Source: Cupriavidus lacunae (lineage in GTDB: Bacteria; Pseudomonadota; Gammaproteobacteria; Burkholderiales; Burkholderiaceae). From it: DNA of 64,000 nucleotides. The notes under the pieces were generated by a model that did no database searches, was not told where the DNA came from, and worked only from the letters and a program-made list of their open reading frames with translations. Below are positions 1 to 8,261 of this stretch, in pieces. The DNA is taken from assembly GCF_003353055.1 (NCBI RefSeq), contig NZ_QKWJ01000026.1, positions 1-64,000 of the forward strand. The letters run 5' to 3'. The first letter of the stretch is position 1, and each line of letters starts with the position of its first letter. The translations under genes and the position numbers were made by a program.

Positions 1-263
1 TCTGTGTGGACCCTCGCGGGTCCTCGCTCTTTCGAGCGGTCGCTCACTCTCAGAAAACTGACTGACCAGATCCGAAGACCCAGTCACGTTTTGCTGTGCG
101 AGCACTGTATAACTTGTGAAGCATCACTGCCCGAAGACAGCGGCGTCCGCTACCCAGCGCTCACACTTATCGGTTGTTTGTTTGTTAAAGAACTCGTCCG
201 TTCGTTACCGTCCGAACCCGCACCGGCTTTGCCGTTTGCGTCGCTGCGTTGTCAGCAGCAGAG
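1..263 (-). other. rRNA operon leader (16S gene lies off the left edge)
   Basis: This is the transcribed leader of an rrn operon reading leftward out of the window. Read on the minus strand it runs from a consensus promoter (-10 at 270-275) through a boxA-type antitermination site (181-193). It then passes the stretch 'CCGATAAGTGTGAGCGC', which is typical just before 16S in Burkholderiales. No mature 16S sequence is visible, so the gene must begin to the left of position 1. The long open frames over 1-556 on both strands match no protein I know and are treated as chance. Confidence 0.75.
181..193 (-). promoter_or_regulatory. boxA antitermination site of the rrn leader
   Basis: On the minus strand the sequence is GTTCTTTAACAAA, close to the bacterial rrn boxA core (TGCTCTTTAACA) that recruits NusB-NusE. 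It lies about 70 bases downstream of the predicted transcription start, a normal place for it. Confidence 0.75.
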
Positions 264-269
264 AAAGAA

Positions 270-325
270 ATTATGCAGAGCTTTCTTCGTTTCGTCAACC
301 GTTTCAGCAATCTTTTTTTGCTGCG
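270..325 (-). promoter_or_regulatory. rrn P1-type promoter with A/T-rich upstream element
   Basis: On the minus strand there is TTGACG (293-298), a 17-bp spacer, and CATAAT (270-275), a near-consensus sigma-70 promoter. Immediately upstream (301-325) is a run of A residues on the minus strand, consistent with an UP element contacted by RNA polymerase alpha subunits. Transcription would start near 263 and run left through boxA. Confidence 0.75.
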
Positions 326-630
326 GCCGGCGCGCTGACTTCGCTGCGCCAACCTTCCCGGTCGACCCCGTAACCCGCGCCCCGTCTGCTTTGCAGCGCT
401 GCGTTGTGTTGCGAGGGGGCGAATAGTAAGGGAGCGTAGCGGGGTTGGCAAGCGATTTCGCGAAATAATTCGCAGCACCCCAAGAAGTGGCGCATAAGGC
501 TCAATAATGACGATGGCGACAGGGAAGGTGCAGAAGTTTGTCATGCGCGACACCATGATTCATGATTTGGGGCTTGAGCCAAACCCCATGCCAGGCGCCA
601 CCGCGCAGGCAGAGATGAGCGGGATCTTCT
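326..630. other. Intergenic region between the rrn promoter and the DUF488 gene
   Basis: About 300 bases without a convincing gene. The left part is upstream of the rrn promoter. A weak promoter-like pair for the following gene is TTGTCA (538-543) with CATGAT 17 bp later. Short frames on both strands lack plausible ribosome sites. Confidence 0.4.
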
Positions 631-1017
631 ATGACCATCAGAATCGTAAGACTGGGAACACCCCGCGCGGCCAATGAGGGCCTGCGCATCGGCACCGTGC
701 GCCGCCCGCCGCGGGGCGTGCCCAAATCCGAGTTCGCCAGCCGCGATTTCTACGATGTCTGGTATCCGGTGCTGTCGCCCTCGCCGGAACTGGTGGCACA
801 GGCGCTGCAGGCCACTGACGACAAGCAATGGCAGGCCTTCGTGCGGCACTTCCGCAAGGAAATGGCCGAGCCAGACGCCAGCCGCACGCTCGATCTGCTG
901 GCGGCGCTGTCGCACCAGACCAATTTCTCGGTCGGCTGCTATTGCGAGAACGAGGCGCACTGCCACCGCTCGATCCTGCGCGAGCTGCTGGCCGAACGCG
1001 GGGCCGTGATCGACTGA
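631..1017 (+). CDS. DUF488-family protein
   Basis: A 128-residue protein of the DUF488 (YeaO-like) family, a small family of unknown biochemical function. The match is seen in the N-terminal 'RIVRLGTPR', the central 'FYDVWYPVLSPS', and the C-terminal motif with two cysteines and a histidine ('CYCENEAHCHRS', about residues 103-114) that is characteristic of the family and might bind metal. The length is normal. The start is the first ATG in frame, with only a weak ribosome site. It stands alone between the rrn promoter and a membrane-protein gene 59 bases downstream. No specific role can be given. Confidence 0.8.
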   Translation: MTIRIVRLGTPRAANEGLRIGTVRRPPRGVPKSEFASRDFYDVWYPVLSPSPELVAQALQATDDKQWQAFVRHFRKEMAEPDASRTLDLLAALSHQTNFSVGCYCENEAHCHRSILRELLAERGAVID

Positions 1018-1076
1018 GCAGCACGCCGTGCCGGGGCGTCTCCCCCGGCTTTGATTTCCCCGCTTCCGGCATTCCG

Positions 1077-2321
1077 ATGGCCCTGAACGTTGTCTGGCTC
1101 GGTTTCTTCCTGATTTCCTTTTTCGCCGCCTGCGTCCGCATGGCCAGCGGGGACCTCACCGTCTTCCCGGCGATGCTGGCAAGCCTGTTCGACAGCGCGC
1201 GCACTGCCTTCGAGATCGCGCTCGGCCTGGCAGGGGTGATGAGTCTTTGGCTTGGCGTCATGCGCATCGGCGAGCGCGCCGGCGTGGTCGATGCCTTCGC
1301 CCGGCTGGTGAACCCGCTGCTGCGCCATTTCTTCCCCGGCGTGCCGCAGGGCCACCCCGCGCAGGGCGCGATGATGATGAATGTGTCGGCCAACCTGCTC
1401 GGGCTGGACAATGCCGCCACGCCGCTCGGCCTGAACGCCATGCGCGAACTGCAGACGCTGAACCGGCGCCCTGACGTCGCCACCGACGCGCAGATCATGT
1501 TCATCGTGCTGAATACCGCCGGGCTGACGCTGATCCCGACCTCAGTGATCGCGATCCGGCAGGCGATCGCAGTCAAGCAGGGGCTGGTGGGCTTCAACGC
1601 CGCCGATATCTTCCTGCCGACGCTGCTGGCCACCGGCGGCTCTTGCCTCGCCGGGCTGCTGGCGGTGGCGTGGGTGCAGCGGCTGAACCTGCTGCGCCCG
1701 GCTGTGCTGGTGGCGTTCGGGCTGGTGGTGGCGCTGCTGGGCGGGATGGTCGCGTGGCTGCGGCATGCGCCGCCGGAGCAGGTCAGCCGCGTGACAGCGC
1801 TGGCCGGCGCAGGCTTCATCCTGTCGCTGATCACCCTGTTCCTGGTCTGCGGCGCGCTGCGGCGGGTCAATGTCTATGAGGCCTTTATCGACGGCGCCAA
1901 GGATGGCTTTGGCGTCGCCGTGCAGATCATTCCCTACCTGGTGGCGATCCTGGTCGCCATCGGCCTGTTCCGGGCCACCGGCTGCATGGACGTGCTGATG
2001 GGCTGGCTGACGCAGGGCTTTGCCCACCTGGGCGTCAATACTGACTTCGTGCCGGCGCTGCCGGTCGGGCTGATGAAGATCCTGTCCGGCGCCGGCGCGC
2101 GCGGGCTGATGGTGGATGTGATGACGACCTATGGCGTGGACTCGTTCCAGGGCCGGCTGGCGGCGATCATCCAGGGATCGACCGAGACTACCTTCTATGT
2201 GCTGGCGGTCTACTTCGGCAGCGTCAACGTGCGTAATACGCGCCACGCGCTGGGCTGTGCACTGGTGGCCGATGCCGCGGGGCTCGTGTGTGCGGTTGGC
2301 GCCGCTTATCTGTTCCGCTAA
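1077..2321 (+). CDS. Nucleoside recognition domain membrane protein (SpmA-SpmB-like fusion)
   Basis: A 414-residue inner-membrane protein with two copies of the nucleoside recognition (Gate) domain. The first half carries 'MMMNVSANLLGLDNAATPLG' and resembles spore maturation protein SpmA. The second half resembles SpmB, with 'GAKDGFGVAVQIIPYLVAIL' and 'IIQGSTETTFYVLAVYFGSV'. The fused form is common in proteobacteria that do not sporulate, so the Bacillus name does not describe its job. It is predicted to have 8-10 membrane segments. The transported substrate is unknown. The chosen ATG gives a protein that begins with a membrane segment; longer in-frame extensions upstream have no domain support. 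Confidence 0.85.
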   Translation: MALNVVWLGFFLISFFAACVRMASGDLTVFPAMLASLFDSARTAFEIALGLAGVMSLWLGVMRIGERAGVVDAFARLVNPLLRHFFPGVPQGHPAQGAMMMNVSANLLGLDNAATPLGLNAMRELQTLNRRPDVATDAQIMFIVLNTAGLTLIPTSVIAIRQAIAVKQGLVGFNAADIFLPTLLATGGSCLAGLLAVAWVQRLNLLRPAVLVAFGLVVALLGGMVAWLRHAPPEQVSRVTALAGAGFILSLITLFLVCGALRRVNVYEAFIDGAKDGFGVAVQIIPYLVAILVAIGLFRATGCMDVLMGWLTQGFAHLGVNTDFVPALPVGLMKILSGAGARGLMVDVMTTYGVDSFQGRLAAIIQGSTETTFYVLAVYFGSVNVRNTRHALGCALVADAAGLVCAVGAAYLFR

Positions 2322-2405
2322 ACCTCTGCCGGTAAAGTGGCATGCGATTTCGTTGCACCGATACAACGCTATTGTGCGCATCATCATACATTGACACATA
2401 GCGAC

Positions 2406-2434
2406 TTGGTGCGTCGCAACAAACCATGTATAGT
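2406..2434 (+). promoter_or_regulatory. Candidate sigma-70 promoter for a short RNA
   Basis: TTGGTG (2406-2411) and TATAGT (2429-2434) are separated by 17 bp, predicting a start near 2441. A second -35-like TTGACA at 2391-2396 has no matching -10 at proper spacing. No open frame follows before the strong terminator at 2471-2499. Confidence 0.5.
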
Positions 2435-2440
2435 GAAGTC

Positions 2441-2499
2441 TGTCTCCTCCACCACCTCGGTGGATTGCAACCCACGCACAACCTGCGTGGGTTTTTTTT
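2441..2499 (+). ncRNA. Candidate small RNA with anti-Shine-Dalgarno motif
   Basis: A predicted transcript of about 60 nt. The 5' part has an unpaired CTCCTCC (2444-2450), complementary to ribosome-binding sites. It is followed by a small hairpin (2449-2463; stem CCACC/GGTGG, loop ACCTC), then a strong intrinsic terminator (stem 2471-2478/2484-2491, then eight T). The combination of promoter, C/U-rich anti-SD motif and terminator in 90 bases resembles short Hfq-dependent or 'cuckoo'-type RNAs. Alternatively the terminator simply ends the upstream membrane-protein gene. Expression is not shown by sequence. Confidence 0.45.
2471..2499 (+). terminator. Intrinsic terminator
   Basis: Perfect 8-bp stem CCCACGCA/TGCGTGGG with a 5-nt loop, followed directly by eight T residues. 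It would end the candidate small RNA and any read-through from the upstream membrane-protein gene. Confidence 0.85.
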
Positions 2500-2811
2500 C
2501 GCCTGCGCGCGGGGACTTCCACAACCCTGTGCGTCCTTTGCCTGCCATTGCGCAGGAATAGTGCCACGATCTTCGCCAGGCGGATTTGACGCCTGATGAA
2601 GTGCGGCCACTCCGCCGATTGGGACGACAGGCAGGCTTTGTTGCGACGCAGCAGACAGTTTCGTAGAGCGATCTCACGACGGGCCGCCAACTTTGCAGGC
2701 GTCGCGGGTGGCGCTCGCACCTGCCGGGCTGGCCAATTGCCCGGCCGGGCTTTACGGAACGCGGCAATGGCCTATATTGATCTAATACCCGCCGCCAGCA
2801 CGAGGCACGCC

Positions 2812-3090
2812 ATGCCAGACATCACGTTCCCTCGCAGCCTCCCGACCTACTGCGCAGCCAGCCTCACGCTGTCCTGCCCCGCCACGGTCAACGGCAGTCC
2901 CACCTTGTATTCCGTCACCGCCGAGGCCCTGGAGGCCCATTTCGGCGCACGTTCGCCGCGCGAGGAAGACCTGGTGGCAGCCTTCACCAGCAACCGCCAG
3001 CGCATCGAGCGCCTGGCCGAAAGCCTGTTCGAACTGACCGAGGCACGCGAAATCGTGCTGCGCAGCGGCCATTTCCGCTTCGCGGGCTGA
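2812..3090 (+). CDS. DUF1488-family small protein
   Basis: A 92-residue protein resembling DUF1488, a family of about 90 residues and unknown function. Features that fit are an early 'TLSCPATVNGSPTLYSVTAEAL' region, 'HFGARSPREEDLVAAFTSNR' in the middle, and a C-terminal strand 'EIVLRSGHFRF'. The start at 2812 gives the usual family length. An upstream ATG at 2767 would add 15 residues with no family match. A strong terminator follows 20 bases after the stop, so this is probably a one-gene unit. Confidence 0.7.
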   Translation: MPDITFPRSLPTYCAASLTLSCPATVNGSPTLYSVTAEALEAHFGARSPREEDLVAAFTSNRQRIERLAESLFELTEAREIVLRSGHFRFAG

Positions 3091-3110
3091 ATCCTGCCGC
3101 GAGGTCCTGG

Positions 3111-3139
3111 CGCCCCCGTAGCCGGGGGCGTTTTCTTTT
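3111..3139 (+). terminator. Intrinsic terminator after the DUF1488 gene
   Basis: GC-rich stem CGCCCCCG/CGGGGGCG (3111-3118 with 3123-3130), 4-nt loop, followed by TTTTCTTTTTC. Confidence 0.85.
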
Positions 3140-3254
3140 TCTCATCTGGCGCATCACCGCCTCGGCCACGCTGCCCAGCACCAGCCGGCGCACGCCGCGG
3201 TGCCCGTGCGTGCCGGGATCAAGCCACGGCCCGGGAAGGAGGTTTTCCCTTAAA

Positions 3255-3282
3255 TTGACCGACCGGTCGGCTTATATATAAT
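3255..3282 (+). promoter_or_regulatory. paa operon promoter with probable PaaR operator
   Basis: TTGACC (3255-3260) and a perfect TATAAT (3277-3282) with a 16-bp spacer form a strong promoter. The perfect 12-bp palindrome CCGACCGGTCGG (3259-3270) begins inside the -35 box and fills most of the spacer, ideally placed to block RNA polymerase. TetR-family PaaR repressors of betaproteobacterial phenylacetate genes use sites of this kind, and a paaR-like gene lies at 8262-8879. I infer repression relieved by phenylacetyl-CoA. Confidence 0.75.
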
Positions 3283-3335
3283 AGGGCCAGCCGCCCCCGA
3301 GGCAGTCGTGCGGCGATCCCGCCAGAGGAGACGAT

Positions 3336-4355
3336 ATGTACACGCAGAGTCTTGACCTGCCCGGCCAGCACGCCGACGCGGCGCAGGCCAGCGCGCCCCA
3401 GGACGAAGCCGCCCGCCAGGCGGCGTTCGATGCCTGCATGGCCGCCGACGGCAAGATCGAGCCGCAGGACTGGATGCCGCAGGCCTATCGCAAGACCCTG
3501 GTGCGCCAGATCTCGCAGCACGCGCACTCGGAGATCGTCGGCATGCTGCCGGAGGGCAACTGGATCAGCCGGGCGCCGTCGCTCAAGCGCAAGGCCATCC
3601 TGCTGGCCAAGGTGCAGGACGAAGGCGGCCACGGCCTCTATCTGTATTCCGCCGCCGAGACGCTGGACGCCTCGCGCGACGACCTGGTCGATGCGCTGCA
3701 CAGCGGCCGCGCCAAGTATTCGTCGATCTTCAATTACCCGACACTGACCTGGGCCGACGTGGGCGTGATCGGCTGGCTGGTCGACGGCGCGGCGATCATG
3801 AACCAGATCCCGCTGTGCCGATGCTCGTACGGCCCGTACGCGCGCGCCATGATCCGCATCTGCAAGGAAGAGTCGTTCCACCAGCGCCAGGGCTTTGACG
3901 CGCTGCTGGCGATGATGCGCGGCACCGATGCCCAGCGCGAGATGGTGCAGGACGCGGTCGACCGCTGGTGGTTCCCGGTGCTGATGATGTTCGGCCCGCC
4001 CGACGCGGCCTCGACCAACAGCGCCCAGACCATGGCCTGGGGCATCAAGCGCATTTCCAACGACGACCTGCGCCAGAAGTTTGTCGATGCCACCGTCGAG
4101 CAGGCGCGCGTGCTGGGCGTTACCCTGCCGGACCCCGGCCTGCTATGGAATGCCGAACGTGGCCACTATGACTACAGGCCGCTGGACTGGGATGAGTTCT
4201 GGCGCGTGATCAACGGCGATGGCCCCTGCAACAAGGAGCGCCTGGCCACCCGCGTGAAAGCGCACGAGGAAGGTGCCTGGGTGCGCGAAGCCGCGCTGGC
4301 GCATGCCGCCAAGGTGGCCGAACGCGAAGCCCGTGCCAGCCGGGCCGCCGCCTGA
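3336..4355 (+). CDS. paaA: Phenylacetyl-CoA epoxidase subunit PaaA
   Basis: Catalytic diiron subunit of the 1,2-phenylacetyl-CoA epoxidase, which epoxidises the aromatic ring of phenylacetyl-CoA in the cytoplasm using O2 and electrons from PaaE. At 339 residues it is slightly longer than the E. coli protein because of an alanine/glutamine-rich N-terminal extension. Two E-x-x-H iron-binding motifs are visible, E96-GG-H99 and E179-SF-H182. The start at 3336 has a strong ribosome site (GAGGAG). It is the first gene of paaABCDE, with the promoter and operator about 55-80 bases upstream and paaB 29 bases downstream. Confidence 0.96.
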   Translation: MYTQSLDLPGQHADAAQASAPQDEAARQAAFDACMAADGKIEPQDWMPQAYRKTLVRQISQHAHSEIVGMLPEGNWISRAPSLKRKAILLAKVQDEGGHGLYLYSAAETLDASRDDLVDALHSGRAKYSSIFNYPTLTWADVGVIGWLVDGAAIMNQIPLCRCSYGPYARAMIRICKEESFHQRQGFDALLAMMRGTDAQREMVQDAVDRWWFPVLMMFGPPDAASTNSAQTMAWGIKRISNDDLRQKFVDATVEQARVLGVTLPDPGLLWNAERGHYDYRPLDWDEFWRVINGDGPCNKERLATRVKAHEEGAWVREAALAHAAKVAEREARASRAAA

Positions 4356-4384
4356 ACCCGGCGTCCGAGGACGGAGGAGACACC

Positions 4385-4672
4385 ATGCAACGCAAGGAAT
4401 GGCCGCTGTGGGAAGTATTCGTGCGCAGCAAGCAAGGCCTGGAACACAAGCATTGCGGCAGCCTGCATGCCGCCGACGCGCAGCAGGCGCTGCACATGGC
4501 GCGCGACGTCTATACGCGGCGCCAGGAAGGCGTGTCGATCTGGGTGGTGCCGTCGGCGGCCATTACCGCGAGCGTGCCCGAGGAAAAGCCCGAGCTGTTC
4601 GACCCGATGGCCGACAAGATCTACCGGCACCCGACGTTCTACCAGCTGCCCGACGAAGTCAACCACATGTAA
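4385..4672 (+). CDS. paaB: Phenylacetyl-CoA epoxidase subunit PaaB
   Basis: Small 95-residue subunit of the epoxidase, normal length for the family. It is thought to bridge the PaaA-PaaC heterodimers in the complex and has no catalytic residues. The typical N-terminus 'EWPLWEVFVRSKQGLEHKH' is present. A strong ribosome site (CGGAGGAGA) precedes the ATG. It sits 29 bases after paaA and 10 bases before paaC, so it is translated from the same operon mRNA. Confidence 0.95.
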   Translation: MQRKEWPLWEVFVRSKQGLEHKHCGSLHAADAQQALHMARDVYTRRQEGVSIWVVPSAAITASVPEEKPELFDPMADKIYRHPTFYQLPDEVNHM

Positions 4673-4682
4673 GGCCCGCACC

Positions 4683-5534
4683 ATGACCGCGTCCCCACAG
4701 CCCTCCGTGCCTGCCTTGCTGGATCCGTTGGCGCCGGCGCGCACCGCCGCGTTGCGCTATGTGCTGCGCCTGGCCGACAACGCCCTGATCCTGGGCCAGC
4801 GCAACGCCGAATGGTGCGGCCACGGGCCGGTGCTGGAAGAAGACATTGCGCTGGCCAATATCAGCCTGGACCTGATCGGCCAGGCGCGGCTGCTGTACGG
4901 CCGCGCCGGCGAGCTCGAAGGCGAGCTGACCGGCCTGCCCCGCCATGAGGACGACTACGCCTACTGGCGCGCCGAGCGCGAGTTCCGCAACTGGACGCTG
5001 CTGGAGCTGCCGCACCGCGGCCCGCTGGCCGGCAACGCCGCCGCCGAGCGCGACTACGCCGTCACCATCATGCGCAACTTCCTGTACAGCGCGCTGATGG
5101 TCGAGCTTTGGGAGGCACTGCTGGAGAGCCGCGACGAGCAACTGGCCGCGATCGCCGCCAAGTCGGTCAAGGAAGCGCGCTACCACCTGCACCACGCGGC
5201 CGGCTGGGTGGTGCGCCTGGGCGACGGTACCGAGGGGTCGCACGCGCGCATGCAGCGCGCGCTGGAGCACCTGCTGCCCTATATGAATGAGTGCTTTGCC
5301 GAAGACGCGGTCGAGACCGAGGCCGCCGCGCAAGGCATCGGCGTGGTCACGGCCACGCTGCGCCCGGCCTGGGACGCCACCGTCGCCGAGACGCTGCAGG
5401 CCGCCACGCTGACCCCGCCGCAGGCCACGGGCTTTGTCTCGACCGGCAAGCACGGCGTGCATTCCGAACACATGAGCTACCTGCTGGGCGAGATGCAGGG
5501 GCTGGCGCGGTCCCATCCGGGCGCGCAATGGTGA
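4683..5534 (+). CDS. paaC: Phenylacetyl-CoA epoxidase subunit PaaC
   Basis: Structural ferritin-like subunit that pairs with PaaA. The 283 residues resemble PaaA in fold, but in the family they do not hold the active diiron centre. 'GQRNAEWCGHGPVLEEDIALANISLDL' near residues 37-63 and 'KEARYHLHHAAGWVVRLGDG' in the middle are characteristic. The ATG at 4683 was chosen because it lies 10 bases after the paaB stop; further upstream the frame runs inside paaB. The start gives the usual length apart from a short extra N-terminus. Confidence 0.94.
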   Translation: MTASPQPSVPALLDPLAPARTAALRYVLRLADNALILGQRNAEWCGHGPVLEEDIALANISLDLIGQARLLYGRAGELEGELTGLPRHEDDYAYWRAEREFRNWTLLELPHRGPLAGNAAAERDYAVTIMRNFLYSALMVELWEALLESRDEQLAAIAAKSVKEARYHLHHAAGWVVRLGDGTEGSHARMQRALEHLLPYMNECFAEDAVETEAAAQGIGVVTATLRPAWDATVAETLQAATLTPPQATGFVSTGKHGVHSEHMSYLLGEMQGLARSHPGAQW

Positions 5535-5565
5535 GCGCACGCTTCGACGAGAAGGGTTGACCAGC

Positions 5566-6123
5566 ATGAATGTCACCGCCCTCCCCCTGCATAACGACCA
5601 CCGCGGCGCCGACGGCCGCATCGCGCGCGCGTGGGCGGCGCTCGAGGCGGTGCCGGACCCGGAGATCCCGGTGGTGTCGATCCGCGACCTGGGCATCCTG
5701 CGCGATGTCGTACCCGCTGCCGACGGCGCGCTCGAGATCGTCATCACGCCCACCTACTCCGGCTGCCCGGCCATGTCGCAGATCGCCGAGGACATCGGCC
5801 AGGCGCTGGACGGCGCCGGGCTGGCGCCGTGGCGCATCCGCACCGTGCTGGCGCCGGCCTGGACCACCGACTGGATCACCCCGGCCGCGCGCGAGCGCCT
5901 GCGCGCCTTCGGCATAGCGCCGCCGGGCCAGTGCGGCACGCCGGCCCAAGCGCAGCCGCTGCGCTTTGTGCCCGCCCGCGCCGGTGCGCCCGATGCCGTG
6001 GCCTGCCCGCGCTGCGGCAGCGTGCACACGCAGGAGATCTCGCGCTTCGCCTCGACCGCCTGCAAGGCGCTGTACCGCTGCCTGGACTGCCGCGAGCCGT
6101 TCGACTATTTCAAACCCTACTGA
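5566..6123 (+). CDS. paaD: Phenylacetate degradation protein PaaD (MIP18/DUF59-type)
   Basis: A 185-residue protein with an N-terminal MIP18/DUF59 domain ('LEAVPDPEIPVVSIRDLGIL') and a C-terminal cysteine pair motif (CPRC ... CLDC, about residues 147-175) likely to bind zinc. PaaD is needed for phenylacetyl-CoA epoxidation in vivo and is believed to help assemble or maintain its metal centres, as other DUF59 proteins do. ATG at 5566 is preferred over the in-frame TTG at 5557 because GAAGGG lies 9 bases upstream. It is 31 bases after paaC and 27 before paaE. Confidence 0.92.
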   Translation: MNVTALPLHNDHRGADGRIARAWAALEAVPDPEIPVVSIRDLGILRDVVPAADGALEIVITPTYSGCPAMSQIAEDIGQALDGAGLAPWRIRTVLAPAWTTDWITPAARERLRAFGIAPPGQCGTPAQAQPLRFVPARAGAPDAVACPRCGSVHTQEISRFASTACKALYRCLDCREPFDYFKPY

Positions 6124-6150
6124 GCCCCGCCGGGCCGAAGCCAGGCTGCC

Positions 6151-7239
6151 ATGACTCCACAGTTCCACCCGCTGCGCGTGGCGCAGGTGCGCCCCGAGAC
6201 CGCCGACACCATCTCGATCGCCTTCGAGGTGCCGGACACGCTGCGCGATGCCTACCGCTTCACCCAGGGCCAGTTCCTGACGCTGAGGGCGCCGGTCGAT
6301 GGCAAGGACCTGCGCCGCTCCTACTCGATCTGCTCGGCGGTGCAAGACTACGACGAACGCGGCGAGCTGCGGGTGGCGGTCAAGCTGGTCGAGGACGGGC
6401 TTTTTTCCACGCACCTGCATGACGCCATCGCCCCGGGGCAGGTGATCGACGTGATGACCCCCGACGGTCGCTTCCACGTGCCGCTCGATGCCGGCGCCGC
6501 GCGCCACTACGTGGCCTTTGCCGCCGGCAGCGGCATCACGCCGGTGCTGTCTCTGATCCGCACCACGCTGCAGGCCGAGCCGCACAGCCGCTTCACGCTG
6601 GTCTATGGCAACCGCAACGTCGACAGCATTATCTTCTCCGAGGCACTGGAAGACCTGAAGAACCAGTACCTGGCGCACTTCACGCTCTACCACGTGCTGT
6701 CGCGCCAGCCGCAGGAGGTGGACCTGCTGCACGGCCGGCTCGACCACGCCCGCGTGACGGCCTTCCTGCAGACGCTGATCCCGGTGGACGACATCGACGC
6801 GGCCTTTGTCTGCGGGCCGGCCTCGATGATCGACGAGGTCGAGGCGGCGCTGCGCGATGCGGGCCTAGACCCGCACCGCATCCATGCCGAGCGCTTCGGC
6901 GTGCCGCTGGCCCAGGCTAAGCGCAAGCCGGCTGCCATACACACCGACCTGGCCGGCACGGCCGAGCTGGTGGTGGTGCTGGACGGCAAGCAGCACAGCA
7001 TGCGCCTGCCGCTGGAAGACGCCAACGTGCTCGACACCGCGCTGGCCGCCGGGCTGGACCTGCCCTATGCCTGCAAGGGCGGCGTCTGTTGCACCTGCCG
7101 CGCCAAGGTGCTGGAAGGCAAGGTGGAAATGGAAAAGAACTACACGCTCGAGCCGTGGGAGATGGAAAAGGGCTTCGTGCTCACCTGCCAGGCGCGCGCG
7201 CTGACGCCGCGGGTGGTGGTCAGCTACGACGAACGCTGA
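6151..7239 (+). CDS. paaE: Phenylacetyl-CoA epoxidase reductase PaaE
   Basis: NAD(P)H-dependent reductase that feeds electrons to the PaaA diiron site. The 362 residues hold an FAD/NAD-binding ferredoxin reductase module (about 1-240, with 'RRSYSICSA' for flavin and 'FAAGSGITPVLSLI' for pyridine nucleotide). The C-terminal plant-type 2Fe-2S ferredoxin has ligands C308, C313, C316 and C346. Last gene of paaABCDE. No strong terminator is visible within 100 bases, so some read-through into the following DUF1835-paaR pair is possible. Confidence 0.95.
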   Translation: MTPQFHPLRVAQVRPETADTISIAFEVPDTLRDAYRFTQGQFLTLRAPVDGKDLRRSYSICSAVQDYDERGELRVAVKLVEDGLFSTHLHDAIAPGQVIDVMTPDGRFHVPLDAGAARHYVAFAAGSGITPVLSLIRTTLQAEPHSRFTLVYGNRNVDSIIFSEALEDLKNQYLAHFTLYHVLSRQPQEVDLLHGRLDHARVTAFLQTLIPVDDIDAAFVCGPASMIDEVEAALRDAGLDPHRIHAERFGVPLAQAKRKPAAIHTDLAGTAELVVVLDGKQHSMRLPLEDANVLDTALAAGLDLPYACKGGVCCTCRAKVLEGKVEMEKNYTLEPWEMEKGFVLTCQARALTPRVVVSYDER

Positions 7240-7433
7240 TCCTGGCATGCCGGGGGTGCGTATTCAGACAATTGCCGACATTGGCCAGCATGGGCCGTGA
7301 CTACAATGGCGGCAGGCGGCACCCTGCTGGCGCGATGCTTGCAGGAGCGTGACAGTGCGGGCGGCGCTCGGGCCTGTCGCATCGCCGCCGCGGCGGCGCC
7401 AGCGAACCGTCCCACCCATATACAATCACGGCC

Positions 7434-8237
7434 ATGCAATATATCCACGTCGTCAATGGTGATGTAGCAGGCACGACCCTGCGCCAGGCCCTGGCCCAGG
7501 CCGCGCGGCCGGACCCTGTCGTGGTGCTGCGCGACGACCTTGCCGTGGGTCCGCTGGCCGACATCGACAGCACCGGACTGATCCGCTCCGGTTTCTGGCA
7601 GCGGGTCGCCCCGCATACCGACATCGACTTCGGCGCCGAGATGCGCCAGGCGCTGGACCAGCTCCAGAGGCTGCGCCAGGACGACATGGAAGTGGCCATC
7701 TGGCACGGCCAGAGCGCGGCCGACCAGCTGATGCTGCGCAGGGTGGTGTTCCACCTGTACCAGGCGCCGCAGCGCATCAATGAAATCGCGATGGACCTGC
7801 GCGAGTTGGAAATGCCGGCGCAGGGCAACCTGGCGGCCATCGGCATGTACTCGCCCGCGCGGCTGGCGCGGCGCTTTTCCACCATCGCCCCGGTCTCGGT
7901 GCTGCGCCTGGGCCGGCTCGGCTACGAGTGGCAGCAGAACGTCAAGGAAAACGCCGACGTGCGGCTGTGGAAGGGCAACACGCTGGTGCCGGCGGCGTAT
8001 CACACCATCGACGACATCATCATGGAACGCGCCCCGTCCGACTGGACCGCCGCGGCGCAGGTGGTGGGCAGCGTGATGGGCGCGATCGAGGGCCTGCTGG
8101 CCAGCGACTGGTTTGTGTTCTGGCGCTGCCGCGAACTGATCGCCATGGGCCAGCTGGTGCTGCGCGGCAACGCCGACTCGCTCGATACCTGCGAGCTGCG
8201 CCGCCATGCCAGTGGTGGAGGCAACGGCGGCGAATGA
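7434..8237 (+). CDS. DUF1835/DUF3658 domain protein
   Basis: A 267-residue protein with an N-terminal DUF1835 domain ('IHVVNGDVAGTTLRQAL', then 'VVLRDDLAVGPL', residues 1-125) and a C-terminal DUF3658-like part. The family is widespread but its function is not established. It starts 194 bases after paaE; TATACAAT about 15 bases before the ATG may be part of a promoter. It lies 24 bases before the paaR-like gene, so the two are probably co-transcribed. Whether it takes part in phenylacetate metabolism is not shown. Confidence 0.8.
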   Translation: MQYIHVVNGDVAGTTLRQALAQAARPDPVVVLRDDLAVGPLADIDSTGLIRSGFWQRVAPHTDIDFGAEMRQALDQLQRLRQDDMEVAIWHGQSAADQLMLRRVVFHLYQAPQRINEIAMDLRELEMPAQGNLAAIGMYSPARLARRFSTIAPVSVLRLGRLGYEWQQNVKENADVRLWKGNTLVPAAYHTIDDIIMERAPSDWTAAAQVVGSVMGAIEGLLASDWFVFWRCRELIAMGQLVLRGNADSLDTCELRRHASGGGNGGE

Positions 8238-8261
8238 ACGGCTGGCAATAAACAGAAGAAT

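Noticed and set aside
1-556. Open frames on both strands at the left edge
   Set aside because: They overlap the rrn leader, boxA and promoter, and have no ribosome sites or recognisable protein features.
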